A stretch of 64,000 nt of DNA from Euclidia mi (taxonomy: Eukaryota > Arthropoda > Insecta > Lepidoptera > Erebidae). Positions 10,282 to 20,730 of the stretch are shown here, one piece after another. A program made the translations under genes and the position numbers. The stretch is from assembly GCA_944739405.2 (NCBI GenBank), contig OX123191.2, positions 3,080,830 through 3,144,829 of the forward strand, given 5' to 3'. The notes under the pieces are model-generated. The model saw only the letters and a list, made by a program, of their open reading frames with translations, had not been told where the DNA came from and made no database searches. Numbering within the stretch: the stretch's first letter is position 1; the number at the start of each line of letters is the position of its first letter.

Positions 10282-10988
10282 TGTAACGTATGTCCGGTAC
10301 CTACCGCGTCTGTGTCATAATACCGTCCATACGCTCGGCCAATCAGAGAAGGCCATCGTCCGCGCTCGCGAAGCCTGACCAAACATGGTCAGGTAGCGAC
10401 TCCAACTCTGATGGAGAGCCCGGTATATAAAGGGGTCGACAGAGAGGCCGGCACCGCTAATCTATACTGACTACTACCGCTACTCTATCCGTATACATTG
10501 TACGTGTATCCTGGCATCCAGCTGTGGGTAAGTTACTACATTTACTGCGTTAGCGTACTGCCCATCTTTATACCTGCTAGCTGAGGCCGGCTGACGCCGC
10601 CTGCCTGACTCTATTGGTCGTGACTTTCTTCAGGTTCCAGGTCTACCTTAAGGCTCCAGGCTACTCTACCTAGACGCTACACTTCCAAGCACCGTCCTCG
10701 ACGTCACCTCTGCCGAAGAGTCTGGCCCTGCCCTGCTCATCTCACTCAGACCGCCGGCGCCTGCCAGCTGAGCCAACGGACTGCAAGGATCTGCCGCTAC
10801 GCGCAGCCCTTCGAGCAACCTGCCCTGCACACTACCGGAGGGAACAGCGTGGGAGACTGCAGCCCTTAGTGTTCAGGCCAGTGTCATGTTGTTCGTCGGT
10901 CATACTCGTGCAAGGAAAGGGAGACAATACTCGGCAAATAAACGCACCTAGAACCTCTACTGCGTTTTTAATACCAGAACCTGTTACA
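10282..10988 (+). repeat. Gypsy 3' LTR, complete
   Basis: It starts TGTAAC and ends GTTACA, giving the expected TG...CA ends, and is about 707 bp long. A purine-rich AAGGCGGGCGGTA lies just before it. It contains a TATA box at 10424-10431. The flanks carry CCGAC at 5240-5244 and 10995-10999, but these do not abut the LTR ends, so I do not call them a TSD. Confidence 0.8.
10424..10431 (+). promoter_or_regulatory. TATA box of gypsy LTR
   Basis: TATATAAA follows a GC-rich stretch 143 bp into the LTR, a typical position for the retrotransposon promoter. Confidence 0.6.
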
Positions 10989-11035
10989 ATTTTTCCGACA
11001 GATAGAACTGTCCCTCGCACCCGCACCTTGGGACG

Positions 11036-11169
11036 CATCCTACGCAGGCCTCACTCAAGGCCACGTGGAGCGTCCCCTCCCGGGATCCCGCTTAGCTTCA
11101 CCGTGGCTGTACCTCAAACCCACGGTTACTGAGCCCCCCCAGCACGACAAGGTGGAGATCCCACGGGGG
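11036..11169 (-). mobile_element. Split GC-rich retroposon, 5' part
   Basis: On the minus strand it begins with a C run, then GTGGGATCTCCACCTTGTCG and GGGGGGCTCAGTAACCGTG, matching the first 130 bp of the intact copy at 57925-58352. Its 3' part is at 4816-5115. The gypsy insertion separates the two. Confidence 0.85.
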
Positions 11170-11183
11170 GGTTATATTTGTTG
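11170..11183 (+). repeat. Target site duplication of the outer retroposon, right copy
   Basis: GGTTATATTTGTTG is identical to 4802-4815 although 6.4 kb away. Confidence 0.85.
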
Positions 11184-11232
11184 TCTGCTGCTTCACATTG
11201 TACGTCTTATAATTTTACATACATACATAGAC

Positions 11233-14200
11233 TCACGCCTGTTTCCCGGAGGGGTAGGCAGAGACTACGGACCGCCATTTGCAACGATCCAGACATATCT
11301 CTCTTGCTTCATTCACTCCCATCAGATTCCTCATGCATGCTCTTCTGTTCAGGGTACTTCTCACCTGTCCTGTTTTTAGGATGTCTCCAATCTGATCAGA
11401 GAACGTCCGCCTAGGTCTTCCCCTTCGTCCTGTCCCTTCCACACTTGCCTTATATATCTGCTTGGTCAGTCTTTCGTCATCCATCCTCTCCACGTGCCCA
11501 AACCATCTTAGCATACCTTTCTCAATGCTTGTCACTACATCTTCTTTTACCCCACAACACTCTCTTATCACACAATTCTTGACTCTGTCAGTCAGAGAGA
11601 CACCACACATACTTCTCAGTGCTCTCATTTCTACAGCATTTATTCTACTTTCATGACTTTTCTGCCATACCCAACTATCACTACCATACATAAGAGTAGG
11701 TACTAACACCCCTCTATGCACAGCCAAACGTGCATTTTTGGACACGTTTTGGCTATTCATAAACGCCTTCAGAGCTCCATTCACTCTATTACCTGCATTA
11801 ACTCTTCTTTCAATATCTTCTACATTCTTACCATCTCTTGTTAACAGCGTACCTAAATATACAAACTCATTCACTTGCTCCACTCGCTGTCCAACGATCA
11901 TAACATTACAAGCCGTAACGCATTCCTCCTTTTCAAAAACCATAACTTTCGTTTTACTTACATTCACTTTCATTCCTTTCCTCTCTAACGCACCATGCAT
12001 GATTGTTACCATCTCCTGCAACTCCTCCACTGAAGACGCAAGTATAACCTGATCATCAGCATAAAGGAGGCATTTGACAAGTAACTCATTCATCCTTAAT
12101 CCACAATCACTATGTTTCTAGTCTTGCAAACAACTGTCCATGAAGAGGTTGAACAGCCACGGCGACGCTACACATCCCTGTCTAACACCTGTGTTGATGG
12201 TAAACCAGTCAGTGTATGCCCCGTTTATCCTCACACAAGCTCTAGAATCCTCATAAAGGGATTTCAGAGCTCGAATTAGGCTGCTGTTTACCCCATACAT
12301 CGACAGTACCGACCACATTTCATTCCTCACCACTTTATCGTAAGCCTTTTCCAAATCCACGAATGCGCAGTAGACCTTTCGACCTTTGGCCAAAAATTTC
12401 TCGGCTATGCATCGCAAGGAAAAGACTTGATCCGTACACCCCAAACCCTTTCGGAATCCCGCTTGTACATCCCATATTTTCTTGTCGGTTACTTTCATAA
12501 CTCTTTCAATCAGTACCTTCGCATACAATTTGCCAACAATGCTCAGAAGGCTAATGGCTCTATAGTTTTTGCAGTCTTGTTGCGAGCCTTTTCCTTTATA
12601 AAGAGGCACAACTACTGCTGTGGCCCAGTCATCAGGTACTCGGCTGGTGCTCCAGCACATGTTGAATAAACGCTGCAGCTGACTAACTATGATGCCCTGT
12701 CCAGCCTTCAGCATTTCGCCTGTAATCCTGTCATACCCTGCAGCCTTACCTAATTTCATACTGGCCAGTGCCTTCAAAATTTCATCGACGCCAATATCGC
12801 TTTCATCATTGCTATCATTACCATTCATTTCACCTGTTGATGTCTCTGTCGTCGTTCTTTCAAATAATCCTTCAAAATACTCTTTCCATCTCTTCAGCAC
12901 ACACGATTCACATTTCAGTATCCTTTCCATTCTTGTCTCTGATTGCTGTGTATTCTGAGGATTGAGTTTTTCCTCGAACTGCACGAACGGACTTGTAGAA
13001 AAACTTAATGTTTCTCCGAAAGTCGTCAGATAATCTTCTATTCAACTCATCTTTCTTTTCTTCTTTTTTCCTTTTAACCATTTCTTTCACTATTCTTTTA
13101 GACCTAACAAACTCCTTTCTTGCTTCATCTATGTCATCACTCGTTGCCTTTTCCATTCTTTCATTTGCTCTGGCAGCCAACCAATCTAACCACGCTTTCT
13201 TCTTCTCTGATACTGCTGATTGTACATCCTTGTCCCACCATGTATTCTTAACCTTTCGTAGTTTCCTTCTCTTGATCATACCACATACTTCAGACGCTAC
13301 ACATACTACCTCTTTTTTAAAGGAATGCCATAACTCTTCCATATCATTTATGCCATCGAACCTCTCAAATCTTGCTATATATCTTCGTTTATACTCATCT
13401 TTCACATCTTTCTCTTGCAGATTTTCTACTTTTATTCTTTCCAAGACCCTCTCTTGATTATTTTCTCGGTGTCGCCATCCTCTAAAGAGCCCACTTATCC
13501 GGCTTAACACCAAAAAGTGGTCTGTATGGATGCCGATCCCTCGAAAAACTCTCGTATCCAACACATTCTTTCTCAGTCGTTAATCTACTGTTACAAAATC
13601 AATCATACTTCTTCTAACATTTTTCGCCTCACGTGTATACAAATGTATCCTTTTGTGATCAAACATGGTGTTTGTCACACAAAGGCTCCACTCCAAACAA
13701 ACCTCAAGCAGTTCTTTCCCATTTTCGTTCACACTCTTATCACCGAATCCACCTAAAACCCTTTCAAATCCATGTCGCTTTACTCCCACCCATCCATTGA
13801 AATCACCTAACAAAATAAATCTCTCGTTATCCTTACATGTCCTCAGAATCTCTCTTAAACTCTCCCAAAACTCCTGCCTTTCGTCTTTTTCTTGTGGTGA
13901 CATACCCGTTACTATATTGACCGGGGCGTAAACCCCTACAATAAGAAGACGAGTAAGTCCTACTTTCATTCTCATCCATAGTAGCCTTGCATTTACACAT
14001 TAAAACTCTTTTACGCACTCATTTATTCGCGCAGACAATATTAAGCCAACTCCCTTGCAGGCTCTGGTGGTAATATCTACTCCGGACCAATACGCCGTGT
14101 AGCTGCCGTGCTTTGTAGTGTCACATCCTTTCTTTTTCGTTTCATTCACACACAGAACATCAATCTTTCTATCATTCATCATCTAGCATACTTCATCCAA

Positions 14201-14341
14201 TTTTCCGTCCATTCCACCGCCAACATTCAATGTTGCAAATCGGCTTACCTTAGGCTGCTTTTCGCCCTCGCGGGAAACGAGACGTGACAGGTTGCGAACC
14301 GTGTCGCCGCCATTTGAAGAATAATTAATGTCTGTCCTCAT
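11233..14341 (-). pseudogene. RTE endonuclease-reverse transcriptase
   Basis: The protein nicks target DNA and copies LINE RNA into it. From the probable ATG at 14339-14341 it shows an AP-endonuclease domain (VLCVNE, VGVYAPVN, LLGDFNGWVG, HTDHFLV) and then an RT with FVDLEKAYDKV (motif A), GVRQGCVASPWLFNLFMD (motif B) and YADDQVILA (motif C). A C-terminal RWFGHVERM block with a GRRGRPRR cluster follows. Four in-frame stops (near 14183, at 14000-14002, 13580-13582 and 12118-12120) and one frameshift near 12920 inactivate it. The TAG at 12118 lies between motifs B and C. Confidence 0.9.
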
Positions 14342-14546
14342 TGCGTTCCCACGAGTAATAGGGATTTAAAAGGTCCATCCCCGCAGAGCCCTGTACGGGG
14401 GTAAGATGGAATCCTAGCTGTGCCCTGTGACCACCAAAACAGGCACCCTCCGTTTGAGACCAGCTTGCCCTCTGGCCACGAATCCCTCGGCACGGGTCGG
14501 TTTACACCTTAGATCGGGGTTTTGTGTCGGGTATGCTCCCTGAAAG

Positions 14547-14698
14547 TTGGTTTTATTTCGGAGTTTTCCTTCTCCTAGACAGGTTGCCAACCAAGCCTAA
14601 CGAGGCCCATCTCCCCGAACGTTTGGTTTAATTTCGGAGTTTTCCTTCTCCTAGACAGGTTGCCAACCAAGGCTAACGAGGCCCATCTCCCCGAAGTA
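14547..14698 (-). repeat. 76-bp tandem duplication in RTE 5' UTR
   Basis: Two units of 76 bp (14547-14622 and 14623-14698), both containing TTTCGGAGTTTTCCTTCTCC and ending in CTCCCCGAA, form the very 5' end of the RTE element. Tandem 5' units often act as promoters in LINEs; here that is only an inference. Confidence 0.8.
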
Positions 14699-14708
14699 TT
14701 ATAATTTT

Positions 14709-15094
14709 TATTTCATGTATTCAATTCCTAGTAACCCGTAACCCATAAATGTCTGTAGTAAAAAAAATAACCTTATCTGCTTGATTTCCGTTCTAGGTAG
14801 GTAGCTCTGCGTCAAGGAAAATAATAAACTACCTATATATAGCACGTCAAAACATTTTTGTATCAAATTAAAATCCTACCAACATATTTTTATGAAGATC
14901 AAACACACTGCCGTAAATGTCACATTGATATGTCAATAAGTAATTTAACTTTATACTGTAATAAAATGTTTAATTTCCTGCTCAACTTTATTGAAACGTG
15001 ATAAAGGACGCTCGCTTGGAACGTGATTCTAAAAATAATATGTTGTGAACATTGCAAGCCCCGGGATTTATATTTTTGTTTATTAAAATGTTAC
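14709..15094. other. A+T-rich stretch, nothing recognised
   Basis: There is no coding potential and no repeat that I can match elsewhere in the window. Confidence 0.5.
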
Positions 15095-15195
15095 CCCTAT
15101 TACGTGGGATCTAAAAAAATCATGGCGAAATGTGGGTGTAATGTTACACCTCTGCCTACCTCTTCGGGGATACAGGCGTGAGTCTATAAATAAAA
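15095..15195 (+). mobile_element. Truncated tRNA/RTE-tail SINE
   Basis: It contains TATTACGTGGGATC, then GTTACACCTCTGCCTACC and CTTCGGGGATACAGGCGTGA. These are the body and tail of the composite SINE seen in full at 27396-27680. The tRNA-like head is missing. Confidence 0.7.
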
Positions 15196-15279
15196 ATAAA
15201 AAAATGTTACAATACCAAATTTTACCTACGAAGAAGCTGAAGCTTATGTCCTGAATGCAAGTGAAAGTTATTGTTCAGA

Positions 15280-15590
15280 AGGTCCCGTGGCAAAGATAGG
15301 ACAGCACGGGTTAGTCAATTTGTGGCGTTAAGACTTTAGCGCCGTATTGTTTGCAGACCGGTACCCGGTTAATCCGTGTGGTGACGGATTAAGAATACGA
15401 AATGTCACCACCCCATATCATCCCATGGGTGTCGTAAGAGCCGACAGAGTGAGCAGCACTGTATGAGAAGAAAAACTTGATACAAACCCTATACCAACCC
15501 GTTTGGCCAGCGTGGTATAGTAGGCCAATTCTTTCTTTCAAAGGAGAGGCCTAGTCCAGCAGTGGACTGTTAAACGCTGATGATGATGAA
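15280..15590 (+). repeat. Dispersed SINE-like repeat with a (GATGAT) tail
   Basis: It contains CACCACCCCATATCATCCCA, a TGTCGTAAGAGCCGACAGAG block, AACCCGTTTGGCCAGCGTGG and a GAGAGGCCTAGTCCAGCAGT end with GATGATGATGA. Related blocks occur at 49780-50020 and 56730-56910. Confidence 0.7.
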
Positions 15591-16029
15591 CCGATTATAT
15601 AAAATAATAACCCTCCAATAAACTAGTTAGACTGCAGCATATATGTAGATCAATAACGATCTTTACGTGAAATTAGTATTTTCATTTATCTAGGGCGTGT
15701 AAAGCCGTCGCCTCCATAATCCGTTTTAGAATAATTGATCGAGGCGTTCTGTGTTCGTTCCTACGCAAATGTTAAAGACAAAGTCTTACTGCTATATCTA
15801 ATTGCTTACCTTAGGCCACATTGGTTGCTTGATGATGGCGATGATGATTATGAAAATCATATTTCATAATTAATTTTATTACTCAAGATACTACATTAGC
15901 ATTTAGTCTTGGCAATGCAAGGGTACAGAACCACGAGAAAGAACGGGCAATAAAACGATCTTAGCATATCAATAGCCAGTTTTTCCAGACCATAAACAAC
16001 GGCTCTGAAACAAAATATCCCGATAAGCG
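15591..16029. other. A+T-rich stretch, nothing recognised
   Basis: I see no coding region or repeat that I can support. Confidence 0.5.
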
Positions 16030-16145
16030 GCAATAGGCTCGCCACCTATTACGTGGGATCAAAACACTGACGAAAAGTGGGCGTTTAATATGCTTCTGCC
16101 TACCCCTTCGGGAAAACAGGCGTGATTCTATGTATGTATGCATGT
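16030..16145 (+). mobile_element. Truncated tRNA/RTE-tail SINE
   Basis: GGCAATAGGCTCGCCACC, TCTGCCTACCCCTTCGGG and ACAGGCGTGATTCTATG are followed by an ATGT-type tail. Its end is almost the same as the RTE LINE 3' end at 11217. Confidence 0.75.
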
Positions 16146-16520
16146 AAAAACAACACTATCCAAAACTGTCACCTACGAATCTTCCGACATCTGATTGAAC
16201 ATTGGTATTTAGTATTTGACCTCCACTTATTGTTGTAGCAAACAATGACCCTAGGGCGAATATATATAATGTTTATGTCGCAAACCTAAAGTAGGTTCCT
16301 TGGGGCTTCACATTTATTATTAAGCGATTTTTTATCGATCTCCACTGTAATGCAGTTCTTCAGTTCCAATGCCCGTTGTGAGAATGTTGACTGACCTGGA
16401 TTGAAATATGAAAAGAGAATATGACGGTGTCTTTATGCTCAATTTTCATATTTTTATCATGTTATAGTTTTATACATGAGTAGTTAGTTTTGTTATTGAA
16501 TATCCGACCCTATAGGTCTA

Positions 16521-16740
16521 CTAGAGGATGCCAGCAGCTACGCCTGCATTTTTTTTTAATTTACCCATTTTGGCCGATCCCGTGGGAATTTCGGGAAATC
16601 CCTTCTTAGTGCACCCCTACGGTCCCCGAGGAACATACATGTCAAATTTCAGCTTCCTGCGCCCAATAGTTTCGACTGTAGCGTGTCTGTCAGTCAGTCA
16701 GTAACGCAAGGATTTTATATATTAAGATGAGGAAGTTAGT
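16521..16740 (-). mobile_element. Helitron-like non-autonomous remnant
   Basis: Read on the minus strand it ends in a short GC-rich stretch and CTAG (16521-16524), as Helitrons do. A CAGTCAGTCAGT run and a CCCGTGGGAATTTCGGG block complete a repeat whose relative lies at 34045-34260. No Rep/helicase sequence is present. Confidence 0.5.
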
Positions 16741-16769
16741 TTAAATATTAAATTACTGGTTCTATATCT

Positions 16770-17105
16770 CTATTATCCTCTTCTAACTATGAGAAGGGTT
16801 AGGCAATAGTCCACCACGCTGGCCAAGGGTGATTTGGCAGACTTCACATGTCTTTCGAGAACATTATAGAGAACTCTCAGACATGCAGGTTTCCTCACGA
16901 TGTTTTCCTTCATCGTTTAGCGATGAAGGAAAACATGGAGCGATGATTAACAATTTAATACGCACAATACTCCGAAAAGTCATTGGTGCGGGCGGTGGAT
17001 TCGAACCCGGACCCACTGCCTAGCAGCCTGTCGATCTCTCCCATCGAAAAAGAATTCATATTATATTATCTATGGTCTCTCCACTAGGCTATCGCTGCTC
17101 CATCG
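16770..17105 (-). mobile_element. tRNA-derived SINE, nearly full length
   Basis: On the minus strand it begins with a tRNA-like head (GCGATAGCCTAGTGGAGAG), interrupted by about 40 bp of A+T-rich sequence. The B-box GGTTCGAATCC, GACTTTTCGGAG and the body GGAAACCTGCATGTCTGAGA follow. A small inverted repeat (TCCTTCATCG with CGATGAAGGA) lies at 16906-16929. Further partial copies lie at 36885-37135, 47895-48030 and 51915-52047. Confidence 0.75.
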
Positions 17106-17879
17106 AAGGTCTAATCACCCCTAACATTAGTTTTACATTGTTATACAGGCTATTGTTATATTACGTACCTTTGCCGTGAGTATCATTATATTCCGAAAGT
17201 CATTGTATTACTAAAGTTAGTGACCACGAAAATTTATACACCCCTTACCTTCTTCTCAAGTCTTTATGTGCAACGATTTCCTGTTATACTAACTCTAGGC
17301 AAAAATAAAGTAGAATATCTTTGAATAACATAGCATCAGTCATACCATGTTGTAAGGTAACTGACTTCTCTTACGACCTTGCGTGGCAATCGCCATGATT
17401 AATAGTTCTTTTAAAGACATATACATAGATATTCGTGGATTTCACGAAGTGTTTAAAGTGGGATCAAACTCACACTCAATGAGCAGTCTTCAGTAAAAAC
17501 TACTAACATAAAATAGATATTACTAAAGCAACTATATTCAACAACATCTCGTACAACCCTGTTCAACCCTGGCGTATCGCCGACAAATACTTAGTATCGC
17601 AGATTTACTAGTAAAACAACAGCTGCATAATAAAGCATTGATTTATTAAGATTTCTTGTTCGCTACTACTTGATATGCATTGTATTATGTTCGATAGTAT
17701 GGAAGCAATACCTTTCACGGCTTGTTTATTATCAGTATTATAAGAAAACTACGTTGATTGAAAACAAATTAGTTGATCATGTCTTTACAGAATATCTTTG
17801 CAGTGTTTACTAATTTTAAAGTGCAAGATTCAAAATAAAACTCAAGCTCTGTTTTTAATCACTATAATTTACGACTATG
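17106..17879. other. A+T-rich stretch, nothing recognised
   Basis: I find no ORF of note, RNA gene or repeat here. Confidence 0.5.
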
Positions 17880-20730
17880 GTGATAGTTCAGTAGTAAAAC
17901 TTTATTTAATTTTATTCTACTAAGTGACATCATAGTTAAATTAAATAGCCTTAACAAAAAACCGTAAAAACAAATAAAAAATTTCAAATATTTACAAGGT
18001 TTAGGCGTCGTAAAATGCCTCCGCATCAATGTCATCGGGTAACGTGCCCAAAAGGCTGGCAGCATTGCCACGCTGGATGGCAATGCTGATTCTCTGAGCA
18101 AGGAATAAACCAGCCTTCTGGTCACGTGAGACGTCGATTAAACGTTTAGAAATTTCCCGGAATAGTGAACGAGCGCTCGGACCCCATGAGCCTAGCGTTT
18201 CAACCCCAAACGGCTCAAACACGTAATTACTCACTAAATTACTGTATTTGCGCCGTTTGAGGGTTTCCGCAGTTGCAGCAGCAGCGCCAGCATGGCCTCC
18301 GGTGCTTGGAACATGTGATGGCGCGAGGGTGTCTACGCAGGTTGCGTCCCACACCAAGGGCCTACCCATTTTCCAAGGCAACAATGACATACCATCAGGT
18401 CTCTTACCGTCGTCGCGTACCAAACCATTTGGTTCAAGTACAGCTGGTACGCCAGACGCGACAAGAGCACGACGAATTATGTCATTCAGATGGGCGTGAC
18501 GGGGAATTCTACCAGCGCTTCTGCTGCAAGATAGCCCATGGTGTCCGAGGCTATCGACGTCTTCTCCACAATGACATCGATGCGGAGAAACACACGGAGC
18601 ACCTAAACGAAGACAAGTGGCGATACGGAACGTCTCATCGTCCAACATGGTTCCAGTGTTGGACGATGGTAGTGCCTGAAGCCACAGACCCGATTCCCAT
18701 TCTCCCACAGCCAGCAAGCGAGCACGCTCTGCAACACTAAAAGATGCATCTAAAAGACTTTTCCTTACAATGTCACAAAGCGGCGCATCCCACTGTCTTT
18801 GGGAGAATAGGTTGGTAGGTAAAACAGTGCTTGGACAAGCCATTTTCCAGGCGTTTACAGCTTCGGATTTGCACAGCACTTCTGAGTTAACTAGTGTAGG
18901 TGATAAAATTTTCCTAGTTAACTCTTCCGTGCTGTGAACCGAAGACAGAAACGCCGGTAAACTGACACTAGAAATTTTGCGTATACCGAGCCCACCCAGA
19001 CGTATAGGCAATGACGCTTGTAGCCAGGCTCGGTCGTCCAAATCCACATTTAGTATTCTCTTTAAAGTAGTTTGGATAATTTTGTCGACTTGTTCTAAAA
19101 GTGCATATTTTTTCCAAAGTTGGGAAGATCTTAAAGCATGTGTGAATTTTGGGACGAAAAGACAATATCGAATAATAGTATAGGCCGAATGTACATTAAT
19201 TTTGAATAGGCGATCTGAAATATCACAAAAATTTTGAATTTTTTCCTCTATGAAAGAATCGAAAGATTCTTCAAAAACTGGAGAACCTAGGAGGCGAAGA
19301 GAACTCTTATCAACAATTTTGATGTCTGAAGCCAAATGATTAAATTTAGATATAATCGAATGTTTTTTTGAAGAGTCTGTTGTATTTATAAACAGCTCAC
19401 ATTTACTAGAATTTAGTTCCAAGCCAATAGATGCGAATTTATTTTTAAGAAGAGCTAAATCTTGTAATACAATGTCTGGATCCCCTCCTAGGGTCCCGTC
19501 ATCTAAAAACCATACATTAAATTTAGAATTTACTTGCCGAATTATGGGGTGTATTGCTAAACTAAAAATGACTGGTCCAAGAGGGTCACCTTGTTGACAC
19601 CCAACTGCTGATTCCAATAGCTTATCCTGATATAATAATTTTGTGGGGTACCTGTAACATTGCCAAAGAAATTTAAAAATTTTAGGGGTTTCTAATTTTG
19701 CTTGTGCCAACAAAGTGTCCCTATTCACTGAATTGAAGGCGTTTTTTAAGTCAACCTTCAAAATGACCTCTCCATCACCACTTCCAAGGTACGTAGAAAG
19801 GGCATGTATAGCAGCCTCGCAACCCCCTTTGGAACCAAAACCTAGTTGGAGGGGTTGGAATTTTTCCGATAGCTCCCTGCTGTAAAATTTACAGCATATC
19901 TTGGCTGCTATACGCCGATATGTGCAACCCACGGCAATGGGACGTATGCCACCATCCCTCTTGTTAAGGGCGCACAAGTTCGCCCCATACAAGATGTCAA
20001 CGATGGCGTCGTCCACATTACCGGAGAGCATCATATTTATTAGCGCAGTCAACTCCCTCAGAAGTGTATCGCCAGCCACCCCAGCACTGGCACACACAAG
20101 GTCTTTCAGGTGCTGGGGCGTCAGTGCATCGAGGCCCCCGGCCGAGCCACTCCGGAAGGAGCCAACCGCTGCTAACACGTCCTTGGCTGTGGTGATCAGA
20201 TGTTCTGATTCCCTGTCGGGAGCTTCAGGGAAGGAGAGATCATTAATAGGCGCTGGATGCTTGCTCTTCAGACCCGCAAGCGTGTCTGGAGAGCAAGGCG
20301 CCACCACATCGCTACTGAAAAGGAGCCTAGAAGCGCCCCGTATATCGCCCTCCCTTAATTTAGATTCTACATATTGATACAGCGACTTCTGCTTGTTAAA
20401 CGTAAATTTTGAATCTAAAGAGTGTGCCGAAACTTGACAATTATATTTAATTTGGGATGTCAACGAATTTTGGCCTGCCTGATTTTTATCAACATGTAGA
20501 ATCCTATAAGGGAAAGTCAGTAATTGCTCCCAGGCTGTTCTCGAGTTCTCCCTGACGACAAGACCAATACATTCCGCTAATTTTTTGGATACTGATGGTC
20601 TTGCCCCACGGGGAACTCTTTTCAGAACCGGGATCGAATGTTTAAATTTTGATAGCGTTTGCCAAAAAGGAATTTGTGTGGTGTCTCCTAATACAGGTTG
20701 TGAAGATATTGTGGAGCCAGAAAGAACTAT
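17880..20730 (-). mobile_element. LINE with restriction-like endonuclease, 5'-truncated
   Basis: The unit is the open frame 18001-20730 plus a short A+T-rich 3' UTR whose end I place near 17880 only by composition. Its 5' end is probably truncated, since the frame has no ATG near the start. A second member of the family lies at 42390-42712. No TSD could be recognised. Confidence 0.75.
18001..20730 (-). CDS. Reverse transcriptase fused to C-terminal restriction-like nuclease
   Basis: This is the longest open frame in the window: 909 codons free of stops between a TAA at 20731-20733 and the TAA at 18001-18003. I see no ATG start in the first 90 codons, so the protein is probably 5'-truncated. 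Counting from the codon at 20463, the RT spans about residues 105-460, with GIRPIAVGCTYRRIAAKI, VDLKNAFNSV (motif A), CQQGDPLGPVIFSLA (motif B, about 289-303) and WFLDDG (motif C, about 318-323, FLDD in place of the common YADD). A CCHC cluster (CHCGEDVDSLGHHGLSC) follows at 630-646 and a KRPDG...VWDATCVDT nuclease motif at 687-711. Order and motifs resemble R2/CRE-type LINEs with a restriction-like endonuclease. I cannot name the exact clade. Confidence 0.85.
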   Translation of the reverse strand: MVLSGSTISSQPVLGDTTQIPFWQTLSKFKHSIPVLKRVPRGARPSVSKKLAECIGLVVRENSRTAWEQLLTFPYRILHVDKNQAGQNSLTSQIKYNCQVSAHSLDSKFTFNKQKSLYQYVESKLREGDIRGASRLLFSSDVVAPCSPDTLAGLKSKHPAPINDLSFPEAPDRESEHLITTAKDVLAAVGSFRSGSAGGLDALTPQHLKDLVCASAGVAGDTLLRELTALINMMLSGNVDDAIVDILYGANLCALNKRDGGIRPIAVGCTYRRIAAKICCKFYSRELSEKFQPLQLGFGSKGGCEAAIHALSTYLGSGDGEVILKVDLKNAFNSVNRDTLLAQAKLETPKIFKFLWQCYRYPTKLLYQDKLLESAVGCQQGDPLGPVIFSLAIHPIIRQVNSKFNVWFLDDGTLGGDPDIVLQDLALLKNKFASIGLELNSSKCELFINTTDSSKKHSIISKFNHLASDIKIVDKSSLRLLGSPVFEESFDSFIEEKIQNFCDISDRLFKINVHSAYTIIRYCLFVPKFTHALRSSQLWKKYALLEQVDKIIQTTLKRILNVDLDDRAWLQASLPIRLGGLGIRKISSVSLPAFLSSVHSTEELTRKILSPTLVNSEVLCKSEAVNAWKMACPSTVLPTNLFSQRQWDAPLCDIVRKSLLDASFSVAERARLLAVGEWESGLWLQALPSSNTGTMLDDETFRIATCLRLGAPCVSPHRCHCGEDVDSLGHHGLSCSRSAGRIPRHAHLNDIIRRALVASGVPAVLEPNGLVRDDGKRPDGMSLLPWKMGRPLVWDATCVDTLAPSHVPSTGGHAGAAAATAETLKRRKYSNLVSNYVFEPFGVETLGSWGPSARSLFREISKRLIDVSRDQKAGLFLAQRISIAIQRGNAASLLGTLPDDIDAEAFYDA

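Larger units (their letters stand above)
5247..10988 (+). mobile_element. Degenerate Ty3/gypsy element split by Penelope
   Basis: The element begins with a truncated 5' LTR (5247 to about 5357) that runs straight into the integrase core, so the primer-binding site, gag, protease, RT and RNase H are all missing. Integrase remnants continue to 5915. A composite Penelope insertion occupies 5916-10024. The integrase C-terminus resumes at 10025, and a complete 3' LTR follows at 10282-10988. The first 110 bp of the two LTRs match almost perfectly. The integrase is the same subfamily as that of the gypsy element at 26636-33963. Confidence 0.85.
11207..14708 (-). mobile_element. RTE-clade LINE, nearly full length
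   Basis: The LINE body is 11217-14698, with TTATAATTTT on both sides (11207-11216 and 14699-14708) as a 10-bp TSD. The 3' end on the minus strand is a short UTR ending in an ATGT-type tail, and the 5' end carries a 76-bp tandem duplication. One ORF fills the middle. The organisation (a single ORF with an AP-endonuclease and RT, and a short 3' UTR with a microsatellite tail) is that of RTE LINEs. Confidence 0.9.

Noticed and set aside
5240..10999. CCGAC on both sides of the first gypsy as a TSD
   Set aside because: The two copies do not abut the LTR ends (2 and 6 bp away), so the match may be chance.
11462..13931. Plus-strand ORFs across the RTE element
   Set aside because: They are antisense shadows of the minus-strand LINE protein, rich in Ser/Phe/Leu as expected.
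18248..20377. Plus-strand ORFs (18248-18740, 19901-20377)
   Set aside because: Antisense to the conserved RT-nuclease frame, with no domain of their own.
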